Shown one piece after another: positions 17,100 to 24,941 of a stretch of DNA of 64,000 nucleotides. Within the stretch, counting starts at the first letter, position 1. Each line of letters starts with the position of its first letter. The notes beneath the pieces were generated by a model. The model saw nothing but the letters and a program-made list of their open reading frames with translations, was not told where the DNA came from and made no database searches. The DNA is from Nocardia pneumoniae NBRC 100136 (GTDB taxonomy: Bacteria; Actinomycetota; Actinomycetes; Mycobacteriales; Mycobacteriaceae), in NCBI RefSeq assembly GCF_000308755.1, contig NZ_BAGF01000084.1:186001-250000 (forward strand). Direction: 5' to 3'. The translations under genes and the position numbers were made by a program.

Positions 17100-17675
17100 A
17101 TGGGTGTCAGTTTGTCCAAGGGCGGCAATGTCTCGCTGACCAAGGCGGCGCCTAACCTGACCGCTGTTTCGGTCGGCCTGGGGTGGGATGTGCGGACCAC
17201 CACCGGCACCGACTTCGACCTCGACGCGAGCGCCATCGCGACCGGCGCGGACAAGAAGGTCGTGTCCGATCAGCACTTCGTCTTCTTCAACAACCTGCGT
17301 TCCCCCGAAGGCACCATCGAGCACGCGGGTGACAACCGCACCGGCGAGGGCGAGGGCGACGACGAGGTCATCAACGTCGACCTGGCGAACACCCCGCCCA
17401 GCATCGAGAGCATCTTCTTCCCGGTCTCCATCTACGACGCCGATTCCCGCTCCCAGTCGTTCGGCCAGGTCCGCAACGCCTACATTCGCGTCGTCGACCG
17501 CAGCAACGGCGAGGAACTCGCCCGCTACGACCTCACCGAGGACGCGTCGACCGAAACCGCCATGATCTTCGGCGAGCTGTACCGCAACGGCGCGGAGTGG
17601 AAGTTCCGGGCGATCGGCCAGGGCTACGCCTCCGGCCTGGCCGGCATCGCCCGCGACTACGGCGTTAACGTCTAA
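17100..17675 (+). CDS. terD: TerD family calcium-binding stress protein
   Basis: A 191-residue protein of standard TerD length. ATG 17100 is preceded by AAAGGGA (17086-17092). It opens with MGVSLSKGGNVSLTK and carries both acidic calcium-binding segments: DFDLDASA near residues 38-45 and GDNRTGEGEGDDEV near 79-92. The closing GELYRNGAEWKFRAIGQGYASGL and RDYGVNV are family signatures. No changes to the ligand residues are apparent. TerD proteins are cytoplasmic or membrane-associated and support resistance to tellurite, oxidative stress, pore-forming colicins and phage in other bacteria. It is divergent from the Ter biosynthetic operon and is followed by a strong hairpin terminator. Confidence 0.95.
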   Translation: MGVSLSKGGNVSLTKAAPNLTAVSVGLGWDVRTTTGTDFDLDASAIATGADKKVVSDQHFVFFNNLRSPEGTIEHAGDNRTGEGEGDDEVINVDLANTPPSIESIFFPVSIYDADSRSQSFGQVRNAYIRVVDRSNGEELARYDLTEDASTETAMIFGELYRNGAEWKFRAIGQGYASGLAGIARDYGVNV

Positions 17676-17692
17676 GGAATTCTTCGCTGTTC

Positions 17693-17720
17693 GCAGGGGG
17701 CCCGGCGACGGGCCCCCTGC
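17693..17720 (+). terminator. Hairpin terminator after terD (12-bp stem, GCGA loop)
   Basis: GCAGGGGGCCCG (17693-17704), loop GCGA (17705-17708) and CGGGCCCCCTGC (17709-17720) form a perfect 12-bp stem closed by a GNRA tetraloop. No T-tract follows, as is usual for actinobacterial terminators. It starts 17 bases after the terD stop. Confidence 0.85.
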
Positions 17721-17837
17721 TCATGCGACCCAGGCATGCCGGTGCGCCTAGGGAACAGCGTTGGACAACCGGCGATCCAGCGGCCACGCTGGTAGCAACC
17801 GTCGCCGACTCGTTTTCACTTCACGAAAGGTCCCAGC

Positions 17838-18938
17838 GTGGTCCTGCGCATATTCGGCATGTCCCTCGTCGTCACGGTGCTCTCGCTCGTGGTGGCGCTC
17901 GTGTACGGCGGCCCGACCGCCCTGGCACTCGCCGCGATCCTCGGCATCCTCGAGGTTTCGCTGTCGTTCGACAATGCCGTGATCAACGCCACCGTCCTCG
18001 AACGAATGAGCGCGTTCTGGCAAAGGATCTTCCTCACCATCGGCGTGCTGATCGCCGTCTTCGGCATGCGCCTGGTCTTCCCGCTGGCGATCGTCTGGAT
18101 CACCGCGGGCCTGAACCCGGTCCAGGCGTTCGACCTGGCGCTCAACCCGCCACCGAACGACGCGCTGACCTTCCCGGACGGCAGCCCCAGCTACGAGAAG
18201 CTGCTCACCGACGCGCACCCGCAGATCGCGGCGTTCGGCGGCATGTTCCTGGCGCTGCTGTTCCTCAACTTCATCTTCGAGGAGCGCGAGATCACCTGGC
18301 TGGGCTGGCTGGAGCGGCCGCTGGCCAGAGCGGGCAAGCTCGACATGCTCTCGGTGGTGGTCGCCGGTATCGGCCTGATCCTGACCGCGGAGTTCATCGC
18401 GACCGAGCACGAGCGCGCCACCGTCCTGGCCGCCGGCCTGCTCGGCATGGTCACCTACATCGCGGTCGACGGGCTCGGTTCGATGTTCCACACCGAGGAG
18501 CTGGAGCACAGCGGTCCGTCCGAACTGGCCAAGGCCACCGGTAAAGCGGGCTTCTTCCTGTTCCTGTACCTGGAGGTGCTGGACGCGTCGTTCTCCTTCG
18601 ACGGCGTGATCGGCGCGTTCGCCATCACCTCCGACCCGATCATCATCGCGCTGGGCCTCGGCCTGATCGGCGCCATGTTCGTCCGGTCGATCACGGTGTA
18701 CCTGGTGCGCAAGGGCACCCTCTCGGAATACGTCTACCTGGAGCACGGCGCGCACTGGGCAATCGGCGCGCTGGCGGTGATCCTGCTCGTCTCGATCGGC
18801 GTGCACATCAACGAGATCGTCACCGGTCTGATCGGTGTCGCGTTCATCGGCGCGGCCTTCCTCAGCAGCATCATCCGCAACGGCCGCGAGGACGAGGAAG
18901 AACTCGACAGCGAACGGGAACCCACGCCGGTAGGCTGA
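17838..18938 (+). CDS. DUF475/TerC-like integral membrane protein
   Basis: A 366-residue protein starting at GTG 17838, with GAAAGG eight bases upstream. It has about nine membrane segments. The paired acidic motifs of the TerC/DUF475 family are present: LEVSLSFDNAVIN near residues 39-51 and EVLDASFSFDGVIGAF near 248-263, which form a symmetrical metal-binding site in the membrane. Between them is a hydrophilic loop with FEEREITWLGW. The C-terminus is a short acidic tail. TerC-type proteins work with TerD in metal and envelope stress and have been linked to manganese export. A hairpin terminator follows directly, so it is probably a single-gene transcript. Confidence 0.9.
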   Translation: MVLRIFGMSLVVTVLSLVVALVYGGPTALALAAILGILEVSLSFDNAVINATVLERMSAFWQRIFLTIGVLIAVFGMRLVFPLAIVWITAGLNPVQAFDLALNPPPNDALTFPDGSPSYEKLLTDAHPQIAAFGGMFLALLFLNFIFEEREITWLGWLERPLARAGKLDMLSVVVAGIGLILTAEFIATEHERATVLAAGLLGMVTYIAVDGLGSMFHTEELEHSGPSELAKATGKAGFFLFLYLEVLDASFSFDGVIGAFAITSDPIIIALGLGLIGAMFVRSITVYLVRKGTLSEYVYLEHGAHWAIGALAVILLVSIGVHINEIVTGLIGVAFIGAAFLSSIIRNGREDEEELDSEREPTPVG

Positions 18939-18965
18939 TTCCCGGCATGCAGCCGAAGACCCGTT

Positions 18966-19003
18966 GCGGCAGCGGCCCCATCCCCAGGGATGGCCGCTGC
19001 CGC
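18966..19003 (+). terminator. Long hairpin terminator after the TerC-like gene
   Basis: GCGGCAGCGGCC (18966-18977) pairs perfectly with GGCCGCTGCCGC (18992-19003). The intervening sequence can add an ATCC/GGAT inner helix. TCTCGTTTG follows, giving a weak T-rich tail. It lies 27 bases after the stop codon. Confidence 0.85.
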
Positions 19004-19032
19004 TCTCGTTTGCACAGAGGGGGGAGCGCGCC

Positions 19033-19656
19033 ATGGCGATCGAAGCCAACCCTGGCGGCGTCAACCTGTCCAAGGTGACCCTGTCGAAGGCGACACCGAG
19101 CATCAACCTGACCAAGCCGGGCGAACAGCAGGGCACCATGCGGGTGAACCTGAACTGGTCGAGCGGTCCCAGGGGATTCTTCCGGCGCTCCAAGCCGGTC
19201 GACCTGGACCTCGGCTGCCTCTACGAGCTGGCCAACGGCGCCAAAGGTGTCGTGCAGGCGATCGGGCACAACTTCGGCGCACTGGACGTCGAGCCCTACA
19301 TCAAACTGGACGGCGACGATCGCAGCGGCTCGGCCTCCAGCGGCGAGAACCTGCACATCAACCTGGCCAGGCCCGAGCTGTTCCGGCGCATCCTGATCTT
19401 CGCCTTCATCTACGAGGGCGTGCCGAACTGGGCCGCCGCCGACGGCGTGGTGACGCTCTACCCCACGACAGGTCCGCAGATCGAGATGCGGCTCGACTCC
19501 CCCGTGGACGGTGCCCGCTCCTGTGCCATCGCCCTGCTGCAGAACCAGGGCACCGGGATCACCGTGCACCGGGAGGTGCACTACGTCAACGGCGCCCAGC
19601 GCGAGATCGACCAGGCCTACCACTGGGGGATGCAGTGGCACAACGCGCGCAAGTAG
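19033..19656 (+). CDS. TerD-superfamily protein (TerA-like, single domain)
   Basis: A 207-residue protein. ATG 19033 is preceded by a strong purine run (GAGGGGGGAG), so I reject the longer frame that starts within the terminator. It has duplicated VNLSKVTLSK / INLTKPG openings, then MRVNLNWSSGPRG, VDLDLGCLYEL and YIKLDGDDRSGSASSGENLHINL, where the acidic calcium segments of TerD are replaced by a shorter GDDRSG loop. FIYEGVPNWAAADGVVTLYP and the CAIALLQNQG strand match TerA-type proteins. It is the last Ter gene of the island and converges with the second GT87 gene, whose stop is two bases away. Confidence 0.8.
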   Translation: MAIEANPGGVNLSKVTLSKATPSINLTKPGEQQGTMRVNLNWSSGPRGFFRRSKPVDLDLGCLYELANGAKGVVQAIGHNFGALDVEPYIKLDGDDRSGSASSGENLHINLARPELFRRILIFAFIYEGVPNWAAADGVVTLYPTTGPQIEMRLDSPVDGARSCAIALLQNQGTGITVHREVHYVNGAQREIDQAYHWGMQWHNARK

Positions 19657-19658
19657 GA

Positions 19659-21050
19659 CTAGGGCACCGGAACGAGATCACGCGGGTCGGACCGCGGCGT
19701 CGACCGCGACACTGATCGGTACCCGCGCGGCAGCGCCCACAGGAACACGAAGAACAACACCACCAGCAGGCTCGCGCGTCCCCACACCCCGAATTGGACG
19801 ATGTTCTCCATCAGCTCGACCGAGGTGCCCGAACCCATCGAGTAGAAGTAACGGAACACCCCGATACCGATGGCCGCGTCGGCGAGGAGGTAGCCTCCGA
19901 TCAGCCACCACGGCACCTCGAGCAGCACCAGGAACGGCACCAGCCACAAGGTGTACTGCGGCGAATGCACCTTGTGGAACAGCAGGAAGCCACACAGCAT
20001 CGCACCGCTGACGCCGACCCACGGGAACACGCCGGTACTCAGGTACCGCTTCCAGCCGAGCCACATGGCCAGCGCGAACGCCACGAGCACCAGCGCGGGC
20101 GAGACGACCGAGACCAGCTCCTGGAACGCGGCCTCGCCGCGCGCGTCCGGACCGAACATCGGCCGAAGTCCCCAGTACCAGATCGAATTCGTGGTGATGT
20201 CGGCCTGACGGAGCTGCTGGAACGTGATCGATGCCCGCCAGCCCTCGTAACCCGTCAACGCGAACGGCAGGTTGACCGCGACGACGGTTCCGATGGCCGC
20301 GGCCGCGGTGAGCAGCGCACCGCGCACGTCCACACCGCGATCGCGCTCGTCGGCGTCGCGTTCCACGCCGCCGGTCAGCACATATGCCACCAGCGGCAGC
20401 ACGAAGATCCCCGGGTACAGCTTGAGGCAGAACCCGAGCCCGAGTAACACGGCTGCCGCGATGCCCCTGGTGCGCACGGAAAAGCGGGTCAGCGTCGTCA
20501 CCACGTAGACGGCCGCAACGGCCATGCACACAACGGGGAGTTCCCAGTTGTGGAAGGCATAGAGCACCAGCGGCGGACCGGCCGCCCACAGCAGAGCCGC
20601 ACCCCCGGCCAATCGGGCCAACATCCACGCGGTGAGCAGCGCGAAGGGCGCGAGCAGCAGGGCGGAGTTGCGCAGGAACTCCGCGTCGTTGTCCGCGCCG
20701 ACCGCACCGAGCCACATCAGTACGCCGCTGAGCACCGGATACTCCACTGCCCCGCCGACCAGCGCGCCGTCATCGGTGATGCCGCCGGACACGTAGGGAA
20801 AGACGTGCTCGTTGATATCCCTGCCGAGCCAGAGGAATTGGATATCCGAGTAGCAGACGTCCGAATCCTTGATGACGTCGAACACCGCGCTGCGACCGTC
20901 CCCGTTGAACGGGTCCCCCGCACAGCGCGCCTTGTTCGCATACGCCAAGGCGAGGGTGAGGCCGCACAGCAGCACGACCACCGCGGCCAGCGCCGCAGGG
21001 CGTCGCACACGGCCTGCGGGCAGGTCGCGGGCGGCGAGTCCGGTCGGCAT
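19659..21050 (-). CDS. GT87-family membrane glycosyltransferase, second paralogue
   Basis: I start at ATG 21050 (MPTGLAARDL), giving 463 residues; an ATG at 21122 in the same frame would add 24 residues and run into the rpsF control region. Ten or so membrane segments are present. The external loop contains VCYSD and later EYPVLSG, the same signature as the protein at 84-1817, and HKVHSPQYTLWLVP parallels NKVWSPQYSLWLVP there. Both are therefore paralogues of one GT-C family that uses lipid-linked sugar. It is divergent from rpsF. One of the two presumably corresponds to the single mycobacterial Rv0051-type gene. Confidence 0.8.
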   Translation of the reverse strand: MPTGLAARDLPAGRVRRPAALAAVVVLLCGLTLALAYANKARCAGDPFNGDGRSAVFDVIKDSDVCYSDIQFLWLGRDINEHVFPYVSGGITDDGALVGGAVEYPVLSGVLMWLGAVGADNDAEFLRNSALLLAPFALLTAWMLARLAGGAALLWAAGPPLVLYAFHNWELPVVCMAVAAVYVVTTLTRFSVRTRGIAAAVLLGLGFCLKLYPGIFVLPLVAYVLTGGVERDADERDRGVDVRGALLTAAAAIGTVVAVNLPFALTGYEGWRASITFQQLRQADITTNSIWYWGLRPMFGPDARGEAAFQELVSVVSPALVLVAFALAMWLGWKRYLSTGVFPWVGVSGAMLCGFLLFHKVHSPQYTLWLVPFLVLLEVPWWLIGGYLLADAAIGIGVFRYFYSMGSGTSVELMENIVQFGVWGRASLLVVLFFVFLWALPRGYRSVSRSTPRSDPRDLVPVP

Positions 21051-21163
21051 GACCACCACCCTAAGCGGGCCCGCCCGACCATGCCGGTGTACCCCGAGGA
21101 ACTGATCGATTTCGCTGCTCAACGGCCGCTCATGTAGCCTTGTCGGGTTGCTGACGCAACGAC

Positions 21164-21209
21164 CCTCCTGCCACGGACCGTCCGTGGCCGTTTCCTAGTC
21201 CACAGGAGG
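21164..21209 (+). promoter_or_regulatory. Candidate S6:S18-binding leader that occludes the rpsF ribosome-binding site
   Basis: CCTCCTG (21164-21170) is perfectly complementary to CAGGAGG (21203-21209), the rpsF Shine-Dalgarno. Inside this outer stem CCACGGA (21171-21177) pairs with TCCGTGG (21181-21187), and CCG (21188-21190) follows at once in the 3-prime bulge. A bulged CCG between an outer stem and a hairpin is the hallmark of the known rpsF leader bound by the S6:S18 complex. A second small hairpin, GTTGC-TGAC-GCAAC, lies at 21147-21160. The structure implies translational feedback by S6 and S18. Confidence 0.65.
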
Positions 21210-21219
21210 TGATTGGTCC

Positions 21220-21507
21220 GTGCGTCATTACGAAGTGATGGTCATCCTCGATCCGAGCCTGGACGAGCGCACTGTTGGTCCGTCGCTGGACAACCTGCTC
21301 AGTGTCGTTCGCACCGAGGGCGGCAAGATCGACAAGGTCGACATCTGGGGCCGCCGCCGGCTCGCCTACGAGATCGCCAAGCACGCCGAGGGCATCTACG
21401 CCGTGGTCGACCTGACCGCCGAGCCCGCCACCGTGAGCGAACTCGACCGCCAGCTCGGTCTCAACGAGTCGGTGCTGCGCACCAAGGTTCTGCGCCACGA
21501 CAAGTAG
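21220..21507 (+). CDS. rpsF: 30S ribosomal protein S6
   Basis: A 95-residue protein of usual length. It starts at GTG 21220, nine bases after AGGAGGT. The sequence [39 protein letters not shown] and [15 protein letters not shown] is characteristic of S6. It binds S18 on the platform of the small subunit. It heads the rpsF-ssb-rpsR-rplI operon. The leader just upstream looks like an S6:S18 autoregulatory element. Confidence 0.98.
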   Translation: MRHYEVMVILDPSLDERTVGPSLDNLLSVVRTEGGKIDKVDIWGRRRLAYEIAKHAEGIYAVVDLTAEPATVSELDRQLGLNESVLRTKVLRHDK

Positions 21508-21596
21508 TCCGGCAACCCTCGTTTGCGTCAGAGCCTGTGCCTAGGCTCTAGCGCAACAGCGAGACGCGGACTGCACACCGAGCAGGAGGAACCACC

Positions 21597-22127
21597 ATGG
21601 CAGGCGACACGGTCATCACCGTCATCGGAAATCTGACGGCCGACCCGGAGCTTCGATTCACACCGGCGGGACAGGCGGTGGCGAATTTCACCGTCGCGTC
21701 GACCCCCCGGGTATTCGACCGTAATTCGAACGAATGGAAAGACGGCGAAGCGCTGTTCCTGCGCTGCAATATCTGGCGCGAAGCCGCGGAGAATGTCGCC
21801 GAAAGCCTGACCAGAGGTTCCCGTGTCATCGTGAGCGGACGGCTCAAGCAGCGCTCCTACGAAACCCGCGAGGGCGAGAAGCGCACGGTCGTCGAGCTCG
21901 AGGTCGATGAGGTCGGTCCCTCGCTGCGCTACGCCACCGCGAAGGTCAACAAGACCAGCCGCGGCGGCGGTGGCGGCGGCTTCGGGTCCGGCGGCGGTGG
22001 CGGCTACGCCTCCTCCGGTGGTGGCGGTGGGCGTTCCGGCGGTGCCGAGGACGACCCTTGGGGCAGTGCGCCCGCGGCCGGCTCCTTCGGGAGCGGCGGC
22101 CGCATGGATGACGAACCGCCGTTCTGA
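21597..22127 (+). CDS. ssb: Single-stranded DNA-binding protein
   Basis: A 176-residue protein, ATG 21597 with AGGAGGA upstream. Residues 1-115 are the OB fold ([59 protein letters not shown]). Residues 122-160 are a flexible Gly/Ser-rich linker, and the chain ends in DDEPPF, the acidic tip that recruits repair and replication proteins. It coats single-stranded DNA during replication. It lies 89 bases after rpsF in the standard actinobacterial order. Confidence 0.98.
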   Translation: MAGDTVITVIGNLTADPELRFTPAGQAVANFTVASTPRVFDRNSNEWKDGEALFLRCNIWREAAENVAESLTRGSRVIVSGRLKQRSYETREGEKRTVVELEVDEVGPSLRYATAKVNKTSRGGGGGGFGSGGGGGYASSGGGGGRSGGAEDDPWGSAPAAGSFGSGGRMDDEPPF

Positions 22128-22140
22128 CAACGGCTACATC

Positions 22141-22159
22141 GGCCCGCCTTATTCGGGCC
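22141..22159 (+). promoter_or_regulatory. Hairpin between ssb and rpsR
   Basis: GGCCCG (22141-22146) and CGGGCC (22154-22159) form a 6-bp stem with a 7-base loop in the 57-base gap before rpsR. It could adjust the ratio of ssb to rpsR expression or protect the mRNA; it is too short to be a firm terminator and the operon must continue through it. Confidence 0.4.
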
Positions 22160-22184
22160 ATCATTGATTACGGAGTACAAGACC

Positions 22185-22436
22185 ATGCCTAAAGCGCCCG
22201 CGCGCGAAAAGGTGCTCAAGAAGAAGGCTTGCTCGTTCTGCAAGGAGAGCAAGTCCGGAACCGTCACGATCGATTACAAGGACACGGCGTTGCTGCGCAA
22301 GTACGTCAGCGACCGCGGCAAGATCCGCGCTCGCCGCGTCACCGGCAACTGTGTGCAGCACCAGCGCGATATCGCGGTTGCGGTCAAGAACTCGCGTGAG
22401 GTGGCTCTGCTGCCTTACGTGTCGACGGCTCGCTGA
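22185..22436 (+). CDS. rpsR: 30S ribosomal protein S18, zinc-binding (C+) form
   Basis: An 83-residue protein, ATG 22185. The N-terminus [19 protein letters not shown] is followed by [42 protein letters not shown]. The CxxC pair and the later C-V-Q-H provide four zinc ligands, so this is the C+ type. Mycobacteriales often keep a second, cysteine-free S18 elsewhere that replaces it in zinc starvation; none is in this window. It partners S6. Confidence 0.98.
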   Translation: MPKAPAREKVLKKKACSFCKESKSGTVTIDYKDTALLRKYVSDRGKIRARRVTGNCVQHQRDIAVAVKNSREVALLPYVSTAR

Positions 22437-22453
22437 GAAAGGGAGGCACGCAA

Positions 22454-22906
22454 ATGAAGTTGATTCTGACTGCTGATGTGGACAACCTCGGTGCCCCCGG
22501 CGACACCGTGGAGGTCAAGGACGGTTACGGCCGCAACTACCTGCTGCCGCGCGGCCTGGCGATCGTGGCCAGCCGTGGCGCGCAGAAGCAGGTCGAGGGC
22601 ATTCGCCGGGCACAGGAAGCTCGCCGGGTCCGCGACCTGGACCACGCCAACGAGCTGAAGCAGGCCATCGAGGGCCTGGAGTCGGTCTCGCTGTCGGTGA
22701 AGACCGCGGGCACCGGCAAGCTGTTCGGGTCGGTGACCCAGTCGGACGTCGCGGCCGCGATCAAGGCTGCGGGTGGTCCCGTCGTCGACAAGCGCAGCAT
22801 CGAACTGCCGAAGGCGCACATCAAGACGACCGGCAAGCACGGCGTCGTGGTGCACCTGCACCCGGACGTGGTGGCGAAGTTCGACCTGACGGTCACGGCC
22901 GCCTGA
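22454..22906 (+). CDS. rplI: 50S ribosomal protein L9
   Basis: A 150-residue protein of normal length, ATG 22454, with AAAGGGAGG upstream. It has the N-terminal L9 RNA-binding domain ([36 protein letters not shown]), the long connecting helix (residues 40-75) and the C-terminal domain ([28 protein letters not shown]). It starts 17 bases after rpsR and ends the operon, which is closed by a strong terminator. Confidence 0.98.
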   Translation: MKLILTADVDNLGAPGDTVEVKDGYGRNYLLPRGLAIVASRGAQKQVEGIRRAQEARRVRDLDHANELKQAIEGLESVSLSVKTAGTGKLFGSVTQSDVAAAIKAAGGPVVDKRSIELPKAHIKTTGKHGVVVHLHPDVVAKFDLTVTAA

Positions 22907-22921
22907 TTCGGGCATCCGTCG

Positions 22922-22955
22922 AGGACCACTCCCGTGGCGACACGGGAGTGGTCCT
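22922..22955 (+). terminator. Terminator of the rpsF-rplI operon (15-bp stem, GCGA loop)
   Basis: AGGACCACTCCCGTG (22922-22936), loop GCGA (22937-22940) and CACGGGAGTGGTCCT (22941-22955) form a perfect 15-bp hairpin 15 bases after the rplI stop. There is no T-run. The loop sequence equals that of the terminator after terD. Confidence 0.9.
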
Positions 22956-23064
22956 GATTGCGCTGCGCTCGCTAAATAGCTAATTGTTTGCCGAATGGCC
23001 GGAGCGTCATTCGGGGCATTTGGGCTGCTCATCACCTTGCGATAGGACACCTGTTTTTCCAGCC

Positions 23065-23308
23065 TGTGGATTACCGGCCGAACCAACCGCCCGCGCTGTG
23101 ATCCAGATCATATTCACCTCACGTGCTGTTAACCCAACACGCCCGGCTGTTCAACTTGGCCGACACGCCGTAACTTCATTAATCCACACGGTGGAAAATG
23201 CGGAAATCGCTGTCTATCTGCGTATTCGGCCGCACCCACCTGTGTTTTCCCCAAGTTGTACACAGGGGGTGCACACCGTTGGGTGAACTCTCCCCAAGTT
23301 ATCCACAG
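23065..23308. promoter_or_regulatory. Cluster of DnaA-box-like sites upstream of dnaB
   Basis: The 566-base gap between rplI and dnaB (22956-23521) has no convincing gene. It is AT-richer than its surroundings and holds one perfect DnaA box, TTATCCACA (23299-23307), and three near matches: TGTGGATTA (23065-23073, reverse of TAATCCACA), TAATCCACA (23180-23188) and TTGTACACA (23256-23264). The last two boxes lie in a 17-bp direct repeat, CCCCAAGTTGTACACAG (23249-23265) and CCCCAAGTTATCCACAG (23292-23308). DnaA may control dnaB or bind here as a titration site. The dnaB promoter is presumably between 23310 and 23521. Confidence 0.55.
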
Positions 23309-23521
23309 CTGTGTGCACAGTCCGGTTTGGCGGGTGCGCGCCGGGTCGCCTAGGTTCGTCGCATCGCCGTGTGCGCATCCCCCGAACGGCGTGCACGGGC
23401 GGGTGCCGCAGCGGTAGCTGGACCCCTGGTCAGCGGCGGTGACGAACCTGTCGGTGCCCAGGGGTAGAACGAGTCGACAGGGTGGAACCCGGTCGTGGGG
23501 TAGAGAGGACGGTCGAGTCTG

Positions 23522-24904
23522 GTGACAGCCACCGATGACCGCGGGCACACGGGTTTCCCGCCCGAACCCCCCGGCGAAGACTTCGGCCGCCAACCGCCAC
23601 ACGATATGGCGGCCGAGCAGTCGGTGCTCGGCGGCATGCTGCTGAGCAAGGACGCCATCGCCGATGTGGTCGAGGTACTCCGCCCCGGCGATTTCTACCG
23701 TCCCGCCCACCAGGCCATCTACGACACGATCCTCGATCTCTACGGGCGTGGTGAACCCGCCGACCCGGTCACCGTCGCCGCAGGGCTGGACCGCCGCGGT
23801 GAACTGAAGCGCATCGGCGGTGCGCCGTATCTGGTCACGCTCACCCAGACCGTGCCGACGGCCGCCAACGCCGGCTACTACGCCGAAATCGTCGCGGAGA
23901 AAGCCATTCTGCGCCGCTTGGTCGAGGCGGGCACCCGCATCGTGCAGTACGGCTACGCCGGCGCCGACGGGCAGGATGTCGCCGAGGTCGTCGACCGCGC
24001 CCAAGCCGAGGTCTACGAGGTCACCGAACGCCGCACCAGCGAAGACTTCCTCCCGCTCGAGGAGTTGCTCCAGCCGACGATGGACGAGATCGACTCCATC
24101 GCCAGCCGCGGCGGCATCTCCCTCGGCGTCCCCACCGGCTTCACCGAACTCGACGAGATCACCAACGGCCTGCACCCAGGACAGATGATCATCGTCGCGG
24201 CCAGGCCCGGCGTGGGCAAATCAACTTTGGGAATGGATTTCATGCGCAGTTGCTCGATCAAGCATGGCTTGGCGAGCGTTATCTTCTCGTTGGAGATGAG
24301 CCGCACCGAGATCGTCATGCGGCTGTTGTCCGCCGAAGCGAAAATCAAACTCGGTGATATGCGGTCCGGGCGAATGAGTGACGACGACTGGACCAAACTG
24401 GCGCGGCGGATGAGTGAGATCAGCGAAGCGCCGCTGTTCGTGGATGATTCGCCGAATCTGACCATGATGGAGATTCGCGCGAAGGCACGGCGGCTCAAGC
24501 AGCGCCACGATCTCAAACTCGTTGTGGTCGACTACCTCCAGCTGATGACCTCTGGAAAAAAGGTAGAGTCGCGCCAGCAAGAAGTCTCGGATTTCTCTCG
24601 GAATTTGAAGCTGCTAGCAAAGGAACTGGAAGTTCCGGTAGTCGCGATCAGCCAGCTCAACCGCGGTCCCGAACAGCGAACCGATAAGCGCCCTATGGTC
24701 TCTGACCTGCGCGAAAGTGGCAGTCTGGAACAGGATGCCGACATGGTCATTCTTTTGCATCGCCCGGATGCTTTCGAACGGGATGACCCGCGTGGCGGTG
24801 AGGCCGACCTGATTCTCGGCAAGCATCGTAACGGGCCGACCGCAACGATTACCGTTGCACACCAACTGCATTTGTCTCGGTTCGTGGATATGGCTCGCGG
24901 CTGA
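23522..24904 (+). CDS. dnaB: Replicative DNA helicase DnaB (intein-free)
   Basis: A 460-residue protein with GTG start at 23522. The N-terminal domain (residues 25-130; PPHDMAAEQSVLGGMLLSKDAI) joins a RecA-like core with Walker A ARPGVGKST near 227-235, Walker B LVVVDYLQLM, and the LRESGSLEQDADMVILLHR segment with the Arg finger. The hexamer unwinds DNA ahead of the fork. Many mycobacterial and nocardial DnaB proteins carry an intein at the Walker A or later; here every motif is continuous, so none is present. The cluster of DnaA-like boxes upstream suggests replication-linked control. Confidence 0.97.
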   Translation: MTATDDRGHTGFPPEPPGEDFGRQPPHDMAAEQSVLGGMLLSKDAIADVVEVLRPGDFYRPAHQAIYDTILDLYGRGEPADPVTVAAGLDRRGELKRIGGAPYLVTLTQTVPTAANAGYYAEIVAEKAILRRLVEAGTRIVQYGYAGADGQDVAEVVDRAQAEVYEVTERRTSEDFLPLEELLQPTMDEIDSIASRGGISLGVPTGFTELDEITNGLHPGQMIIVAARPGVGKSTLGMDFMRSCSIKHGLASVIFSLEMSRTEIVMRLLSAEAKIKLGDMRSGRMSDDDWTKLARRMSEISEAPLFVDDSPNLTMMEIRAKARRLKQRHDLKLVVVDYLQLMTSGKKVESRQQEVSDFSRNLKLLAKELEVPVVAISQLNRGPEQRTDKRPMVSDLRESGSLEQDADMVILLHRPDAFERDDPRGGEADLILGKHRNGPTATITVAHQLHLSRFVDMARG

Positions 24905-24941
24905 TCCGCTGTGGCGGCGGCTGGGCAGCGTGTGCCGACTG

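Noticed and set aside
23097-23112. TGTGATCCAGATCATA as a second CRP site in the rplI-dnaB gap
   Set aside because: Only the left half fits well and the right half has two mismatches, so I do not list it.
23522-24904. Possible intein in DnaB
   Set aside because: Walker A and the later conserved blocks are continuous and the length is that of an intein-free helicase.
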